64,000 nucleotides of DNA, taken from positions 4,402,001-4,466,000 of the forward strand of contig OW818698.1 of assembly GCA_942493375.1 (NCBI GenBank). The letters are read 5' to 3'. The DNA comes from G942493375 sp942493375. GTDB lineage: Bacteria; Armatimonadota; UBA5829. The translations under genes were made by a program, and so were the position numbers. This document shows, piece after piece, positions 25,394 through 34,700 of the stretch; positions within the stretch are counted from its first letter, which is position 1, and the number at the start of each line of letters is the position of its first letter. The notes under the pieces are model-generated. The model ran no database searches and was not told the DNA's origin. It saw only the letters and a program-made list of their open reading frames with translations.

Positions 25394-26374
25394 GTGGATA
25401 TCCAGAAGCAAAAATCAAGCGTTGCGCTGCTTTCTGTGGTTTCGAACGGCACGCTGGTTGTATTCAAATTAATTGTTGGTATGGTGATTGGATCGGTTTC
25501 TGTAATATCCGAAGCCATACACTCAGGCGTTGATTTACTTGCCTCTATCATAGCCTATATTGCAGTTCGGACATCCGGTAAGCCTGCTGATAAAGAACAC
25601 CCGTTTGGACATGGTAAAGTTGAGAACATCTCCGGTACTGTAGAAGCACTACTAATCTTCGTTGCTGCTGCATGGATCATATTCGAAGCAGTTAAGAAAC
25701 TCATGCATCCTGAGTCACTTGATGAGCCTGGACTCGGTATTATAGTGATGCTGGTGTCAGCGGTGGCTAATATTATAGTCTCACGGATGCTATTTAAAGT
25801 TGGTAAACGTACTGACTCAATGGCTCTGCAGGCAGATGCGTGGCACTTGCGGACTGATGTATATACATCAGCTGGAGTTATGCTGGGGCTTGCAATTATC
25901 TATGCAGGTAAATACTTCGCACCTGATGCTGACTTGAGATGGATAGACCCTCTTGCAGCTATTTCAGTTGCATTATTAATTGTTAGAGCAGCTTATGATC
26001 TTACAATGCAGTCCGCAAAAGACCTTCTCGATATAAGTTTACCTCATGACGAAGAATCATTAATCCGGGAAAGTATTGCATCGAGTGATAAACGTATCTT
26101 TGGATATCACAACCTGCGCACTCGTAAGGCCGGTTCTGATCGGTTTGTGGAGTTTCACCTAATTGTAAGTTCTGACATGACAGTAGATGAATCTCATAAA
26201 GTGGCTGATACAGCGACCGATTGTATACGCAAGCACCTTCCCGGTACCCATGTAACCGTTCATGTAGAGCCCTGCAGTGGCGCTTGCGATGGTAAGTGCT
26301 CCAGTGGGTGTTTACTAGACGAAGGTGACCGCAGAAAAGCCTCAGACGAATCGAATGCTGATGTATCAGATTAA
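25394..26374 (+). CDS. Cation diffusion facilitator with Cys-rich tail
   Basis: An inner-membrane antiporter exporting divalent metal ions such as Zn, Co, Ni, Fe or Mn. It is 326 residues long with about six helices. The transport-site residues are in SEAIHSGVDLLAS (H..D) and LQADAWHLRTDVYTS (D..H..D). The C-terminal cytoplasmic domain ends in CSGACDGKCSSGCLLDE, four cysteines that could bind metal. The start is GTG at 25394 behind GGGGGTGG; spacing is short but no other start fits. The attenuator-like leader upstream suggests control by its own substrate metal. Confidence 0.9.
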   Translation: MDIQKQKSSVALLSVVSNGTLVVFKLIVGMVIGSVSVISEAIHSGVDLLASIIAYIAVRTSGKPADKEHPFGHGKVENISGTVEALLIFVAAAWIIFEAVKKLMHPESLDEPGLGIIVMLVSAVANIIVSRMLFKVGKRTDSMALQADAWHLRTDVYTSAGVMLGLAIIYAGKYFAPDADLRWIDPLAAISVALLIVRAAYDLTMQSAKDLLDISLPHDEESLIRESIASSDKRIFGYHNLRTRKAGSDRFVEFHLIVSSDMTVDESHKVADTATDCIRKHLPGTHVTVHVEPCSGACDGKCSSGCLLDEGDRRKASDESNADVSD

Positions 26375-26404
26375 TACCTGATTATTATCAGAACCTCATC
26401 TTGG

Positions 26405-26460
26405 CCAGATATGCAGTGGACGATTCAATCTACTTACTGAGTTGTCTACTGCATATTTGG
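26405..26460. terminator. Inverted repeat downstream of the cation-efflux gene
   Basis: CCAGATATGCAGTGGAC pairs with GTCTACTGCATATTTGG at 15 of 17 positions around a 22-nt loop, starting 30 bp after the stop codon. There is no T tract, so it may be a weak terminator or a repeat. Confidence 0.45.
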
Positions 26461-26670
26461 CGATGATATTAAAATACCGGAGTCTTTTCCCCTCCATTCT
26501 GCTGGTAAAAATTACATGTAAAATAATGGCCGATAATCTTCCAGATATCATCTTTGGCACAAATCTTGCACTCAGATACTATATAAAGAAAATATAAGCT
26601 GATTCGTTATCACGTTGCACTTAACTTACAACGGTATTTTGCACCAGCGGAGCCGTTTGGAGGTTGGCAA

Positions 26671-27450
26671 ATGAGAAGACTAATCAAGAGGCTGTTGGAT
26701 ATTGTGATCGCAGTTATCCTGCTTGTTTTGTTTGCGCCTGTGATGATGGCTATCTGGATTGCAATCACAATTACCATGGGTTCACCGGCCGTTTTCAAGC
26801 AGCGAAGACCAGGTAAATACGGACGTGTTTTTGAGGTGCTTAAATTCCGGACAATGACCGATGCCCGTGATCAAAACGGTTATCCGCTTCCGGATCGTGA
26901 TCGCAAGACACCTCTTGGAGTATTCTTACGTTGCAGTAGTCTGGATGAGCTTCCTCAGGTTATCAATGTCCTAAAGGGTGAGATGAGTTTTGTTGGCCCC
27001 AGGCCTCTGCTGGCTCATTATGTAGCTAACTGTAAGCCTGAACATTTACGCAGGTATGAAGCTTGTCCAGGGATCACCGGCTGGGCTCAGATACAGGGCA
27101 GGAAAGCTCTGGATTACACAAAAAGATTTGAATATGACATCTGGTATGTAGACAATTGGTCTTTGTCCCTGGATATTAAAATAATGATCAAGACAATCTC
27201 GAAGATCCTCAAGCGGGAGGGTGTAGAGGAAATATACGAGCAAGTTGCGGCATCTGAGTTACTGGAAAACATACTTCCTCCTGATCAGGCTGATAGATTT
27301 CCCTGGATTGATGGGAAACGGGAAGTGGTTACCCAGATGCTTTACGAACGTGAAGTTTTCAACAGGTATAATAAACACTATGCTATGGCAAAAGAAATAG
27401 CTGTTGTTCCTGATACTGCTCAGGCTACAGCGAAGATTTCGTTGGGTTAA
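26671..27450 (+). CDS. Bacterial sugar-phosphate transferase (initiating glycosyltransferase)
   Basis: It transfers a sugar phosphate to undecaprenyl phosphate, the first step in building an exported polysaccharide. The single hydrophobic hairpin helix is at residues 7-38. The catalytic domain shows VLKFRTM, SSLDELPQVINVLKGEMS, FVGPRPLL and PGITGWAQIQGR. About 55 extra residues follow the usual end. GGAGG lies 7 nt before ATG. It probably works with the Wzz protein at 17439-18563, although the rest of the pathway is elsewhere. Confidence 0.92.
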   Translation: MRRLIKRLLDIVIAVILLVLFAPVMMAIWIAITITMGSPAVFKQRRPGKYGRVFEVLKFRTMTDARDQNGYPLPDRDRKTPLGVFLRCSSLDELPQVINVLKGEMSFVGPRPLLAHYVANCKPEHLRRYEACPGITGWAQIQGRKALDYTKRFEYDIWYVDNWSLSLDIKIMIKTISKILKREGVEEIYEQVAASELLENILPPDQADRFPWIDGKREVVTQMLYEREVFNRYNKHYAMAKEIAVVPDTAQATAKISLG

Positions 27451-27527
27451 TATTCGGCAACTGAAAGTATTCTATGACACTAGAACCAAAATGAAAAGGT
27501 AGTGTTGTGTGTGTGATAAGAGGATAG

Positions 27528-27548
27528 GGGCCAGGTTAAACCTGGCCC
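27528..27548. terminator. GC-rich hairpin between convergent genes
   Basis: GGGCCAGG pairs with CCTGGCCC around a 5-nt loop, followed by TTGT on the plus strand. It lies between the convergent sugar transferase and AraC-type genes and may end both. Confidence 0.6.
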
Positions 27549-27561
27549 TTGTCACGTTTAA

Positions 27562-28407
27562 TCATGTTCTACTTGAACCTACCGGTATTGCATCCCGGTA
27601 AGCTTTTGGGGATTGACCGTAATGCGATTTGAAAACCTGACTAAAGTATCTGCTGTCCTGGAAGCCTACTGCGCGAGCGATTTCACCTATGTTAAGTCTT
27701 GGCTCTGCCAGCATTTCAGCAGCCCTCTCAAGCCTCAGATGTGTCAGATAGTCCGACAAAGTGAATCCGCTCTCTTTACTGAAAACTCTGGATAGATAAA
27801 AAGTGCTAATATTGAGCTCTGCTGCGATAGACTCCAGCGTGACTGATCTATCGTAGCGTTCGTGTATGATCCGGCGTGCTTCCTCCATTATCATGACTCT
27901 GCGAGAGTGACCCGCCTCATCGTGCCCAGGACCGAACTCTTCGGAACTGGAACGCATGTCCCGACACATTGCGGAGATGATCCACAGCATTTGAACACCC
28001 ATAAAATCATCACAGCCAGGTATATCCTTTTGGAAATCTCTGTACATCCGCTCGAAACCCTTGCGGATATCGCGGCGTACATCAGGGTCAGAGGTTACAA
28101 GCTGGGTGGGGTGGTACTCTGAGAGCATTTCAGCCTCATCTTCCCAATCCAGGTGGACTACATATGTCTCAAAGTATGAACCTGGTGGAAATACATCCCT
28201 GTGCATAACCTGGGCAGGGACATATATGGTGTCCCCTTCGCGACAGGATATGGAGTAATCTTTGGTTTGAAACTCAAATCGGCCTTTGAAGATATGGAGG
28301 ACTTCAGTGTTCGGGCCGGCATGAAATTCAGCTGCCCAGACGGGGTCAAATATGGATTTACCTATGGATATTATTCGGGGAACATGGCGAAATAGCACAA
28401 CAAGCAC
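27562..28407 (-). CDS. AraC-family transcriptional regulator with cupin sensor
   Basis: A 281-residue regulator. The N-terminal cupin fold (about residues 25-110; FHAGPNTEVLHIFKG, GDTIYVPAQVMHRD) is a likely sugar sensor. The C-terminal AraC domain has both helix-turn-helix motifs (LESIAAELNISTFYLSRVF and IGEIARAVGFQDSRYFSQVFK). The start is a GTG 16 bp after the metallophosphoesterase stop, without a clear ribosome site, so the exact start is uncertain. It is probably the last gene of the pyr run, but the regulated genes are likely elsewhere. Confidence 0.87.
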   Translation of the reverse strand: MLVVLFRHVPRIISIGKSIFDPVWAAEFHAGPNTEVLHIFKGRFEFQTKDYSISCREGDTIYVPAQVMHRDVFPPGSYFETYVVHLDWEDEAEMLSEYHPTQLVTSDPDVRRDIRKGFERMYRDFQKDIPGCDDFMGVQMLWIISAMCRDMRSSSEEFGPGHDEAGHSRRVMIMEEARRIIHERYDRSVTLESIAAELNISTFYLSRVFSKESGFTLSDYLTHLRLERAAEMLAEPRLNIGEIARAVGFQDSRYFSQVFKSHYGQSPKAYRDAIPVGSSRT

Positions 28408-28423
28408 CTGTCAGTAAAAAATC

Positions 28424-29098
28424 CTATGTATAGAGCAACACTGGTCGGAATCCGATATGGTCAGCGGATACACAAGTGTAGGTGATACCGTTGATGTTAC
28501 CTTCTACTGTTTCTCCGCCGTGGATATGACCGTATACAACCTGATCCGCACCATATTGCCTGATCATATCATCAAAAGCATTTGGTGTTAAGTCCTGGTC
28601 GAAAGGTGGATAATGCAATAGGACTATTCTATGATCATGCTCAGATGACTCTTTCAAGGCACGTTCCAGGTAGCCTAGTTCCCGGCGCATTATCTTTTCG
28701 CTTTCCACAACACCGTCTTCCAGTCTCCATCCCCTGGTTCCGGCAATCGCTACTCCATCAATAATAATCGAATGTCCCTGGAGAAGCACAATGCCTTCCG
28801 GGATCTCACGCTGCAGGCGGTTAGTAGACTCTCTATGCCACCAGAAATCGTGATTGCCGCGTATCAGGATCTTTTTGCCTGGTCGTCTGGCAACCCAGTC
28901 GATATCCATCATAGCCTGCTCAGGTTTTAGAGCCCAGGAAATGTCACCAGCGACTAGAACTATGTCATCAGGTTTGACCAAACAATCCCAGTTTTCTGCA
29001 ATCCGAATGTCGTGATCGCGCCAGTGCTCCCCAAAAATGTCCATTGGCTTTGGACTTGCCAACGACAGGTGAGGGTCTCCCAGGGCATATATCGACAT
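28424..29098 (-). CDS. Metallophosphoesterase
   Basis: A 224-residue calcineurin-like phosphoesterase with two metal ions. All five motifs are visible: GDPHLSL, VAGDISWA, IRGNHDFWW, LLHYPPF and YGHIHGG. No signal peptide is present, so it acts in the cytoplasm. The ATG is 2 bp after the pyrF stop, so translation is coupled. The substrate is unknown. Confidence 0.9.
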   Translation of the reverse strand: MSIYALGDPHLSLASPKPMDIFGEHWRDHDIRIAENWDCLVKPDDIVLVAGDISWALKPEQAMMDIDWVARRPGKKILIRGNHDFWWHRESTNRLQREIPEGIVLLQGHSIIIDGVAIAGTRGWRLEDGVVESEKIMRRELGYLERALKESSEHDHRIVLLHYPPFDQDLTPNAFDDMIRQYGADQVVYGHIHGGETVEGNINGITYTCVSADHIGFRPVLLYT

Positions 29099-29100
29099 CC

Positions 29101-29814
29101 TCAGGCCAGACTCTTCGCAATAGCCCGTGCTGCCAAACAGGGATTTGCTGCCTTGGTGATGGGTCTGCCAATGACCAGATAGTCGGAACCGGCGTTTATT
29201 GCATCTATCGGAGTCATTACGCGTTTTTGGTCTCCAATATCAGCACCGACTGGACGCACACCAGGTGTCACGATTATGAAATCCGGTCCACAGGCTTCAC
29301 GTATGATAGATACCTCATGCGGAGATGCTACAACCCCATCAAGTCCGGCTTCTTTTGCTAAAACCGCCATCCTGCGTATATGGTCCTGAACAGTGCCAGC
29401 AACACCGAGTTCATTGCAGAGTGTGGATTGATCGATGCTGGTAAGCAGGGTGACGGCTATGACCAGCGGCCTTTGTACTCCAGAGTGTAGAACTACACTG
29501 TCCGCGGCATCCCTTGCTGCTTTCATCATTGCAGATCCACCGGAGGCATGGACATTGAACATCCATACTCCCATTTTAGCTGCAGCTTTTGAAGCGCCGC
29601 TTACTGTGTTGGGGATGTCATGAAACTTGCAGTCATAAAACACTTTGGCTGCACCGGCTTCCTTAACTGCTTGAATAACTTCAAGACCGGCGGAGTTCAC
29701 CAGTTCCAAACCGACTTTAAAAGCCCCCACATCATTTTTGAGTTTGGTTACCAGCTCTACTGCCTTTTTTGTGCTGTCAACATCTAAAGCAACAATTATC
29801 TTCTCTTTATTCAA
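29101..29814 (-). CDS. pyrF: Orotidine 5'-phosphate decarboxylase
   Basis: It catalyses the last step of UMP synthesis. The type I signature is FYDCKFHDIPNTV, containing the D-K-D charge network; the phosphate-binding loop is VTPGVRP and YLVIGRPIT. The start is TTG at 29814 with GGGGAGGG immediately upstream; no ATG fits. It lies 22 bp after pyrD in a pyrK-pyrD-pyrF operon. Confidence 0.96.
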   Translation of the reverse strand: MNKEKIIVALDVDSTKKAVELVTKLKNDVGAFKVGLELVNSAGLEVIQAVKEAGAAKVFYDCKFHDIPNTVSGASKAAAKMGVWMFNVHASGGSAMMKAARDAADSVVLHSGVQRPLVIAVTLLTSIDQSTLCNELGVAGTVQDHIRRMAVLAKEAGLDGVVASPHEVSIIREACGPDFIIVTPGVRPVGADIGDQKRVMTPIDAINAGSDYLVIGRPITKAANPCLAARAIAKSLA

Positions 29815-29836
29815 TTGGCCCTCCCCAGATACTTAT

Positions 29837-30760
29837 TTAACTACATTGCCCGATTATTTCTTTTACACTGTTCGTATTGGTGTCGGACAAGTATTTTTCT
29901 ATTCCGTCGATGATCTCTACTGCTGCCATTGGGTTAATGAAGTTGGCTGTTCCGATGGCTACTGCAGTTGCGCCAGCCAGTAAAAATTCTACTGCGTCTA
30001 TTGCGCTGGAAATCCCACCCATTCCTATTATAGGGACGTTCACAACTTTTGCAGTTTCATATACCATGCGCAGTGCGACGGGTTTAATCGCTGGTCCGGA
30101 TAGTCCACCTGTGATGTTTGCGAGCCTGAACTTGCGCTTCCAGGGATCGATCGCCGTGCCGACAAGGGTGTTTATCAGCGATAAGGCATCAGTTCCGGCC
30201 TCTACACAAGCTATTGCAATCTCCGGAACGCTTGTTACATTCGGGGATAACTTGGTTATCAGAGTATGTGAAGTCTCGGCACGGACAGCTTTTACAACCT
30301 GTGATGCACCTTCTGGAGTGCTGCCGAAAGCTATGCATCCGGATTTTACATTGGGGCAGGATATATTGATCTCAAGCGCAGAAACACCGGGATGACCTTC
30401 TAAAGCTCGGGCAACAGCGGCATATTCCTCAATACTGTGTCCGACTATATTGACTATCACCGGCAGGTCAGGGAATCCAGCCAGCCACGGGAGTTTCTCA
30501 TTTAGGAGGGATTCCAGCCCTTCATTCTGCAGTCCAATAGCATTGAGCATGCCTGATGGAGTTTCGACGGTCCTTGGATACGGGTTACCCAGCCATGGTT
30601 CAAGCGATACACCTTTGATAGTGATGGCTCCAAGACGGCTTATATCATAGAAATCTGCCATCTCTTTTCCATGCCCGTAGGTTCCGGAGGCAACGGTGAC
30701 CGGGTTCTTCATTTTGAGCTTGCCAATCTGCACGCTCATGTCAGGTCGGTTACTCACCAT
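29837..30760 (-). CDS. pyrD: Dihydroorotate dehydrogenase B, catalytic subunit
   Basis: An FMN enzyme oxidising dihydroorotate to orotate. At 307 residues it is the class 1B form that uses NAD through PyrK. The catalytic cysteine is in NISCPNVKSG; FMN-binding segments VASGTYGHG, IGMGGISSA and AIGTANF are present. GAGGTGAT lies directly before ATG. It overlaps pyrK by 7 bp. Confidence 0.96.
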   Translation of the reverse strand: MVSNRPDMSVQIGKLKMKNPVTVASGTYGHGKEMADFYDISRLGAITIKGVSLEPWLGNPYPRTVETPSGMLNAIGLQNEGLESLLNEKLPWLAGFPDLPVIVNIVGHSIEEYAAVARALEGHPGVSALEINISCPNVKSGCIAFGSTPEGASQVVKAVRAETSHTLITKLSPNVTSVPEIAIACVEAGTDALSLINTLVGTAIDPWKRKFRLANITGGLSGPAIKPVALRMVYETAKVVNVPIIGMGGISSAIDAVEFLLAGATAVAIGTANFINPMAAVEIIDGIEKYLSDTNTNSVKEIIGQCS

Positions 30761-31551
30761 ATCACCTCGCTGGCTTCAAAGATAGGACCATCTTTACATA
30801 CGCAGCGGTGTTCCCAACCGTCTCCAACTTTGATTTTTTGGACGCATCCAAGGCATACTCCGAACCCGCAGGACATATTGTTCTCCAGAGAAATCTGGCA
30901 ACTTTCAACAGTTGCTGCTTCACAGGCATTCGATACTGCTCGCAGCATCGCATTCGGCCCACAGGAGTATACTCTAACCTTTCCACCTTCTGCAAGTTTC
31001 TTGGTGAGTAGATCTACGACTGTTCCGTGGAATCCGTAGCTGCCATCATCGGTAGCAATGTCAACATTTACTCCATAACCGCCGAACTCAGTCTCGCACA
31101 GGACAGCATCGGAACTGCGTGCTCCTAGCAGGACGTTTGCAGTGCCGCATCCGAACTTATCACAGATTGATTGGCATAAGAAGTGTATGGGAGCAGCTCC
31201 GCAACCGCCGGCTACTAACAAGTGGCGGGTGTCCGGGTCATCTCCGATATCGAAGCCTTTTCCCAAGGGTCCGACAAGGTCTACGGTGTCTCCAACTTTA
31301 TAATCGGAGAGGATTGAGGTTCCTCGACCGACCAACACAAACAATATTCCGAATAACCCACTATTGCGGTCTACCCAGTGGATGGAAAACGGTCTGCGCA
31401 GGAGCGGATCAGACCCTTTGGTTACTTTTACATTGACGAATTGGCCTGGGGAAACGGACTCTGATATCTCGGGACACTTGAGGATAAACTTCAGTGCCCC
31501 TGGTCCCATCTGTTTTCTCTCAACCAACTCGCAGTTATATACGCCCTTCAT
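30754..31551 (-). CDS. pyrK: Dihydroorotate dehydrogenase B, electron-transfer subunit
   Basis: A ferredoxin-reductase-like subunit carrying FAD and a [2Fe-2S] cluster that links PyrD to NAD. FAD binding is shown by RRPFSI and the NAD site by GGCGAAPIHFL. The cluster cysteines are in MSCGFGVCLGCV and HRCVC. GGAAGG precedes the ATG. It is the first gene of the pyr operon. Confidence 0.95.
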   Translation of the reverse strand: MKGVYNCELVERKQMGPGALKFILKCPEISESVSPGQFVNVKVTKGSDPLLRRPFSIHWVDRNSGLFGILFVLVGRGTSILSDYKVGDTVDLVGPLGKGFDIGDDPDTRHLLVAGGCGAAPIHFLCQSICDKFGCGTANVLLGARSSDAVLCETEFGGYGVNVDIATDDGSYGFHGTVVDLLTKKLAEGGKVRVYSCGPNAMLRAVSNACEAATVESCQISLENNMSCGFGVCLGCVQKIKVGDGWEHRCVCKDGPIFEASEVIW

Positions 31552-31582
31552 TAAGCCTTCCTAATCAGTTATTTAGCACCCA

Positions 31583-31602
31583 TTCGTGCTTATCAGCACG
31601 AA
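31583..31602 (-). repeat. Hairpin upstream of pyrK
   Basis: TTCGTGCT and AGCACGAA form an 8-bp stem with a 4-nt loop, about 30 bp upstream of the pyrK start. It could end readthrough from the S55 gene or control pyrK. No PyrR-type antiterminator pattern is evident. Confidence 0.45.
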
Positions 31603-31620
31603 CGGATTTTGTCTTAGCGA

Positions 31621-31702
31621 CTAGCCGGCATTATTCATGATTGACTCAGCTTTTGCCCCTACTGCCGGGCAAAAGCGAAGCTTCGTGAATAAAGCGGGCT
31701 AG
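31621..31702. repeat. 82-bp palindromic element, best-preserved copy
   Basis: The ends CTAGCCGGCATTATTCATGA and TCGTGAATAAAGCGGGCTAG are imperfect inverted repeats. The inner stem is CTTTTGCCC/GGGCAAAAG around CTACTGCC. It ends 3 bp before the stop codon of the S55 gene. It is taken as the reference copy. Confidence 0.8.
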
Positions 31703-31705
31703 AAA

Positions 31706-34700
31706 TTACTGGATAACAACGCTGACGGTTTCTTTTACAGAATTGCCTGCGGCATCGATAGCCTGGATCTCTATTTTATGAGTTCCTGCCAACATATTGG
31801 TCAGTGTGATGCTGAAATGCTCGCTCTTGCTGTCAAATACTTCATCGTCTGCAGCACTCGCCATCCATGTCTTTCCATCTCTATTATACTGTACGGCGGA
31901 AATGATTGACGCTACGCTGGTTACCGTTCCCTTGACCAGGACCGGGGTTCCAACTGTGGCTGTTAACGTATTCGATTCCATTTGGATGATTGGAGGAGTG
32001 TTACAGAGCTCAAATCTATCGGACACGACAGTATCCTGCAATGCACCTAAAGCGTTGGATATAGAATCACTGGCTACTACTTTAAGCAGGTATTCTCCAT
32101 CTGGAAGTTTCTTGGTATCCCAGTTGTATGAGGTAGCTGTCGGGCTCTGCGGAGTTTCTTTTGGTTTAACCTCGGAAGTAACTGCTTTGTCCAATACGGC
32201 CTTTTTCATATCTGCCGGTACGTCAGGGGATTTCTCCAGTTCAGATTTTACTTTTCCAGTGATTTTGGTTTCGTCTACAACTTGAACGTTGGCAGCTTCG
32301 GACTCTTTACCTGGTCCGAGTAGTATCTGCCAGTTCTTGCCCTGGTCTGCTGAATAGTAAAGTTCATATGTCAGTGAATCCTTGTCCGGGTCTGAACCAG
32401 TCCATTTAACAGTCTTACTGCCTGACCACGATTCCCCAAATACAGGAGATACAAGCTTCACGTCCGGGGTCTGGTTTGCCGTCAGGTATGAGATCTCCAA
32501 CCCGGACAGAGCAGGAGCTGATATCTGAGTGCGGGCCATATCAAGCCTGAATTGTACATACCTGGCTTCGGGTGATTCAATTTTACTGCCTTCGGAGACG
32601 GTGTAGGGCAGTGACCAGGCTGACCAGCCTGCATCCGGGTTGGAAGTCGCACCTGTGCGGGTCTGAACGGCAATCTTGCATCCATTAGGCAAGATACCAT
32701 TCCATTTAACAGAACTCCAATGGCTGACTGATTTTGTGTCGTATACCGGAGAATAATATGTGGCGTTATCAGAGCTGAGATTCCCGGAATATACCATCGC
32801 AGGATTTGCAGTGCCGGCATATAGTGAACCCGTTGTTGGCAGTGCTGAAATACTCATAAACTGAGTTTTATCTGCTCCGGAGTCTATTACCGCTGCAGAA
32901 TCCTTAGGCCAGGCTACATATATACCGCTGCCGCCGGTCATAAGCACTTTTCCTGCAGGATCTGACAGCATTGACATGACCTGCGAGGCTTTTGCTACAA
33001 CCGGTTCGGCTCTACCCGAAGCATCTACACGATAGATATCTCCTTTAGGCGCAACGCCAACATAGATATCTCCAGCACCGTCGACTGCTGTTGATGTAAC
33101 TGCTGTGGACTCGGAATCATATACTGCATGGAAAGCTCCTGTTGGACTCACCCGGTATAGAACACCGTTTGGCCCGGTACCTGCAAGCACTGATCCGTCC
33201 TTTTCGAGTATAAGGCAGTATATGCTTTGCTCAGAAAGGGATGCTAACTCGGATACATTACCGTCTGAAGTGATCTTGTATATCTTCCCTGAGTCTCCAG
33301 CACCAGCAAGCAGGGAACCGTCTCCTGTAAATGTCAAAGCCAGGATGTGCTTGACGTCAAGGGTGCAAAATACGGAACCCTTGCCATCCGGTGTGATCTT
33401 GATGATTTTACCTGACGGCGAAGTTCCTGCGTAAATATTCCCCTGAGCATCGACAGCCAGTGAATGGACTGCAACTTCTCCGGTCTCGTATAAGAGTGTC
33501 ACTTTACCGGAATCATCTACCCGGTATATTCTGCCTGCACTACCTGTCCCGACTATTACTCCGCCGGGTACTGCAGCTGTCGACCAGACGAATTGTTCGG
33601 GAAGATCGCTGAGTTTGCGCAGCTTGGGAACCATTATTATTCTATCTTTGCTGTCTACAGCGGTTCCGTCAAAGGTTCCTTTGGAGAAATCTGCCTGTTT
33701 GGTCAGTTGCCATTTACTGAGTGGACGGACAACGGACTTGGCTTCGGGAGCAGGCGCTTCGGCTTTGGGTGTTGCTTCAGTCTTTGCAGCTGGCTGTTCT
33801 GCGGGTTTTGCTGCTGCTGGTGTTTTGCCGTTGGCTGCTGCTGGTTTTTCTTTCGGCTTTTCCTCAACAGGCTTCGCTGCAGTTTCTTCCAGATCAACTG
33901 AAGCATAGCTATAGTGATCATTAGATTGGCCATAAAGAACACTGTCGTCTGCAAAAGCTACCATGGGAGCTGCAGCGGCCTTGATTTCTTGAGAAGTCTT
34001 GCGTCTGATGCTTATAGGGAGGGAAATTGCCCCGTTCACTACATATTTGCTCTGAGTTATAGATTTGACTTCACCCCGGACTGCTCTGCTGCTGGATGTG
34101 CGTGGTGACATCATTAAATCGGTGATTATTGAGGGCAGACCGGTGAGAGCTTTACCTTCAATACTAACAGTGTTAGTTCTGAATGCCAGTTTAGCAACGA
34201 TCTGGTTGTTCTTCTCACGCTGCAGGTATCGTTCGATTAGCTGCTTTGCATTGTCCGAGCCATTCAAGTCATCCGGTCCGGTGATAGTTGGCATGGCATC
34301 CTGTGACACGGAACCTGAAGACTGAGTAGTCATTTCGCCAACGCCTCCCCCGCGGACTATCAGGGTTGCTGCGCCGTCAGGGGTGTCCTCTGGTATCTTT
34401 ACCTGGATTGTTCGAGTTATTCTATCCCGCTTGTAAGGCCTGAGAACTACACCTATATCGACAGTTTCTCCGGGTTCGAATTCGTCCTTTTTGACGAAAA
34501 TCCTGTCGACTGAAGCGTCACCCCTTCTGGACTCAAGGACAATGTTGACATTCACTGACTTCATCTCTATCGGCTGCCATTTGTTCATACTCATTAAGAG
34601 CATTACATTGCCGAAATCGGATGCTGCAGCCCCGTCAATTCCCTGTTCCTCGAAGAAGCTGTTAGAACGTGATATTTTACCAAGTTGATCGGTCTCGATG

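Noticed and set aside
33593..33954. Several Cys-, Gln- or Pro-rich open frames on both strands
   Set aside because: They are shadows of the Ala/Pro/Lys-rich linker of the S55 protein, whose low-complexity codons keep other frames open.
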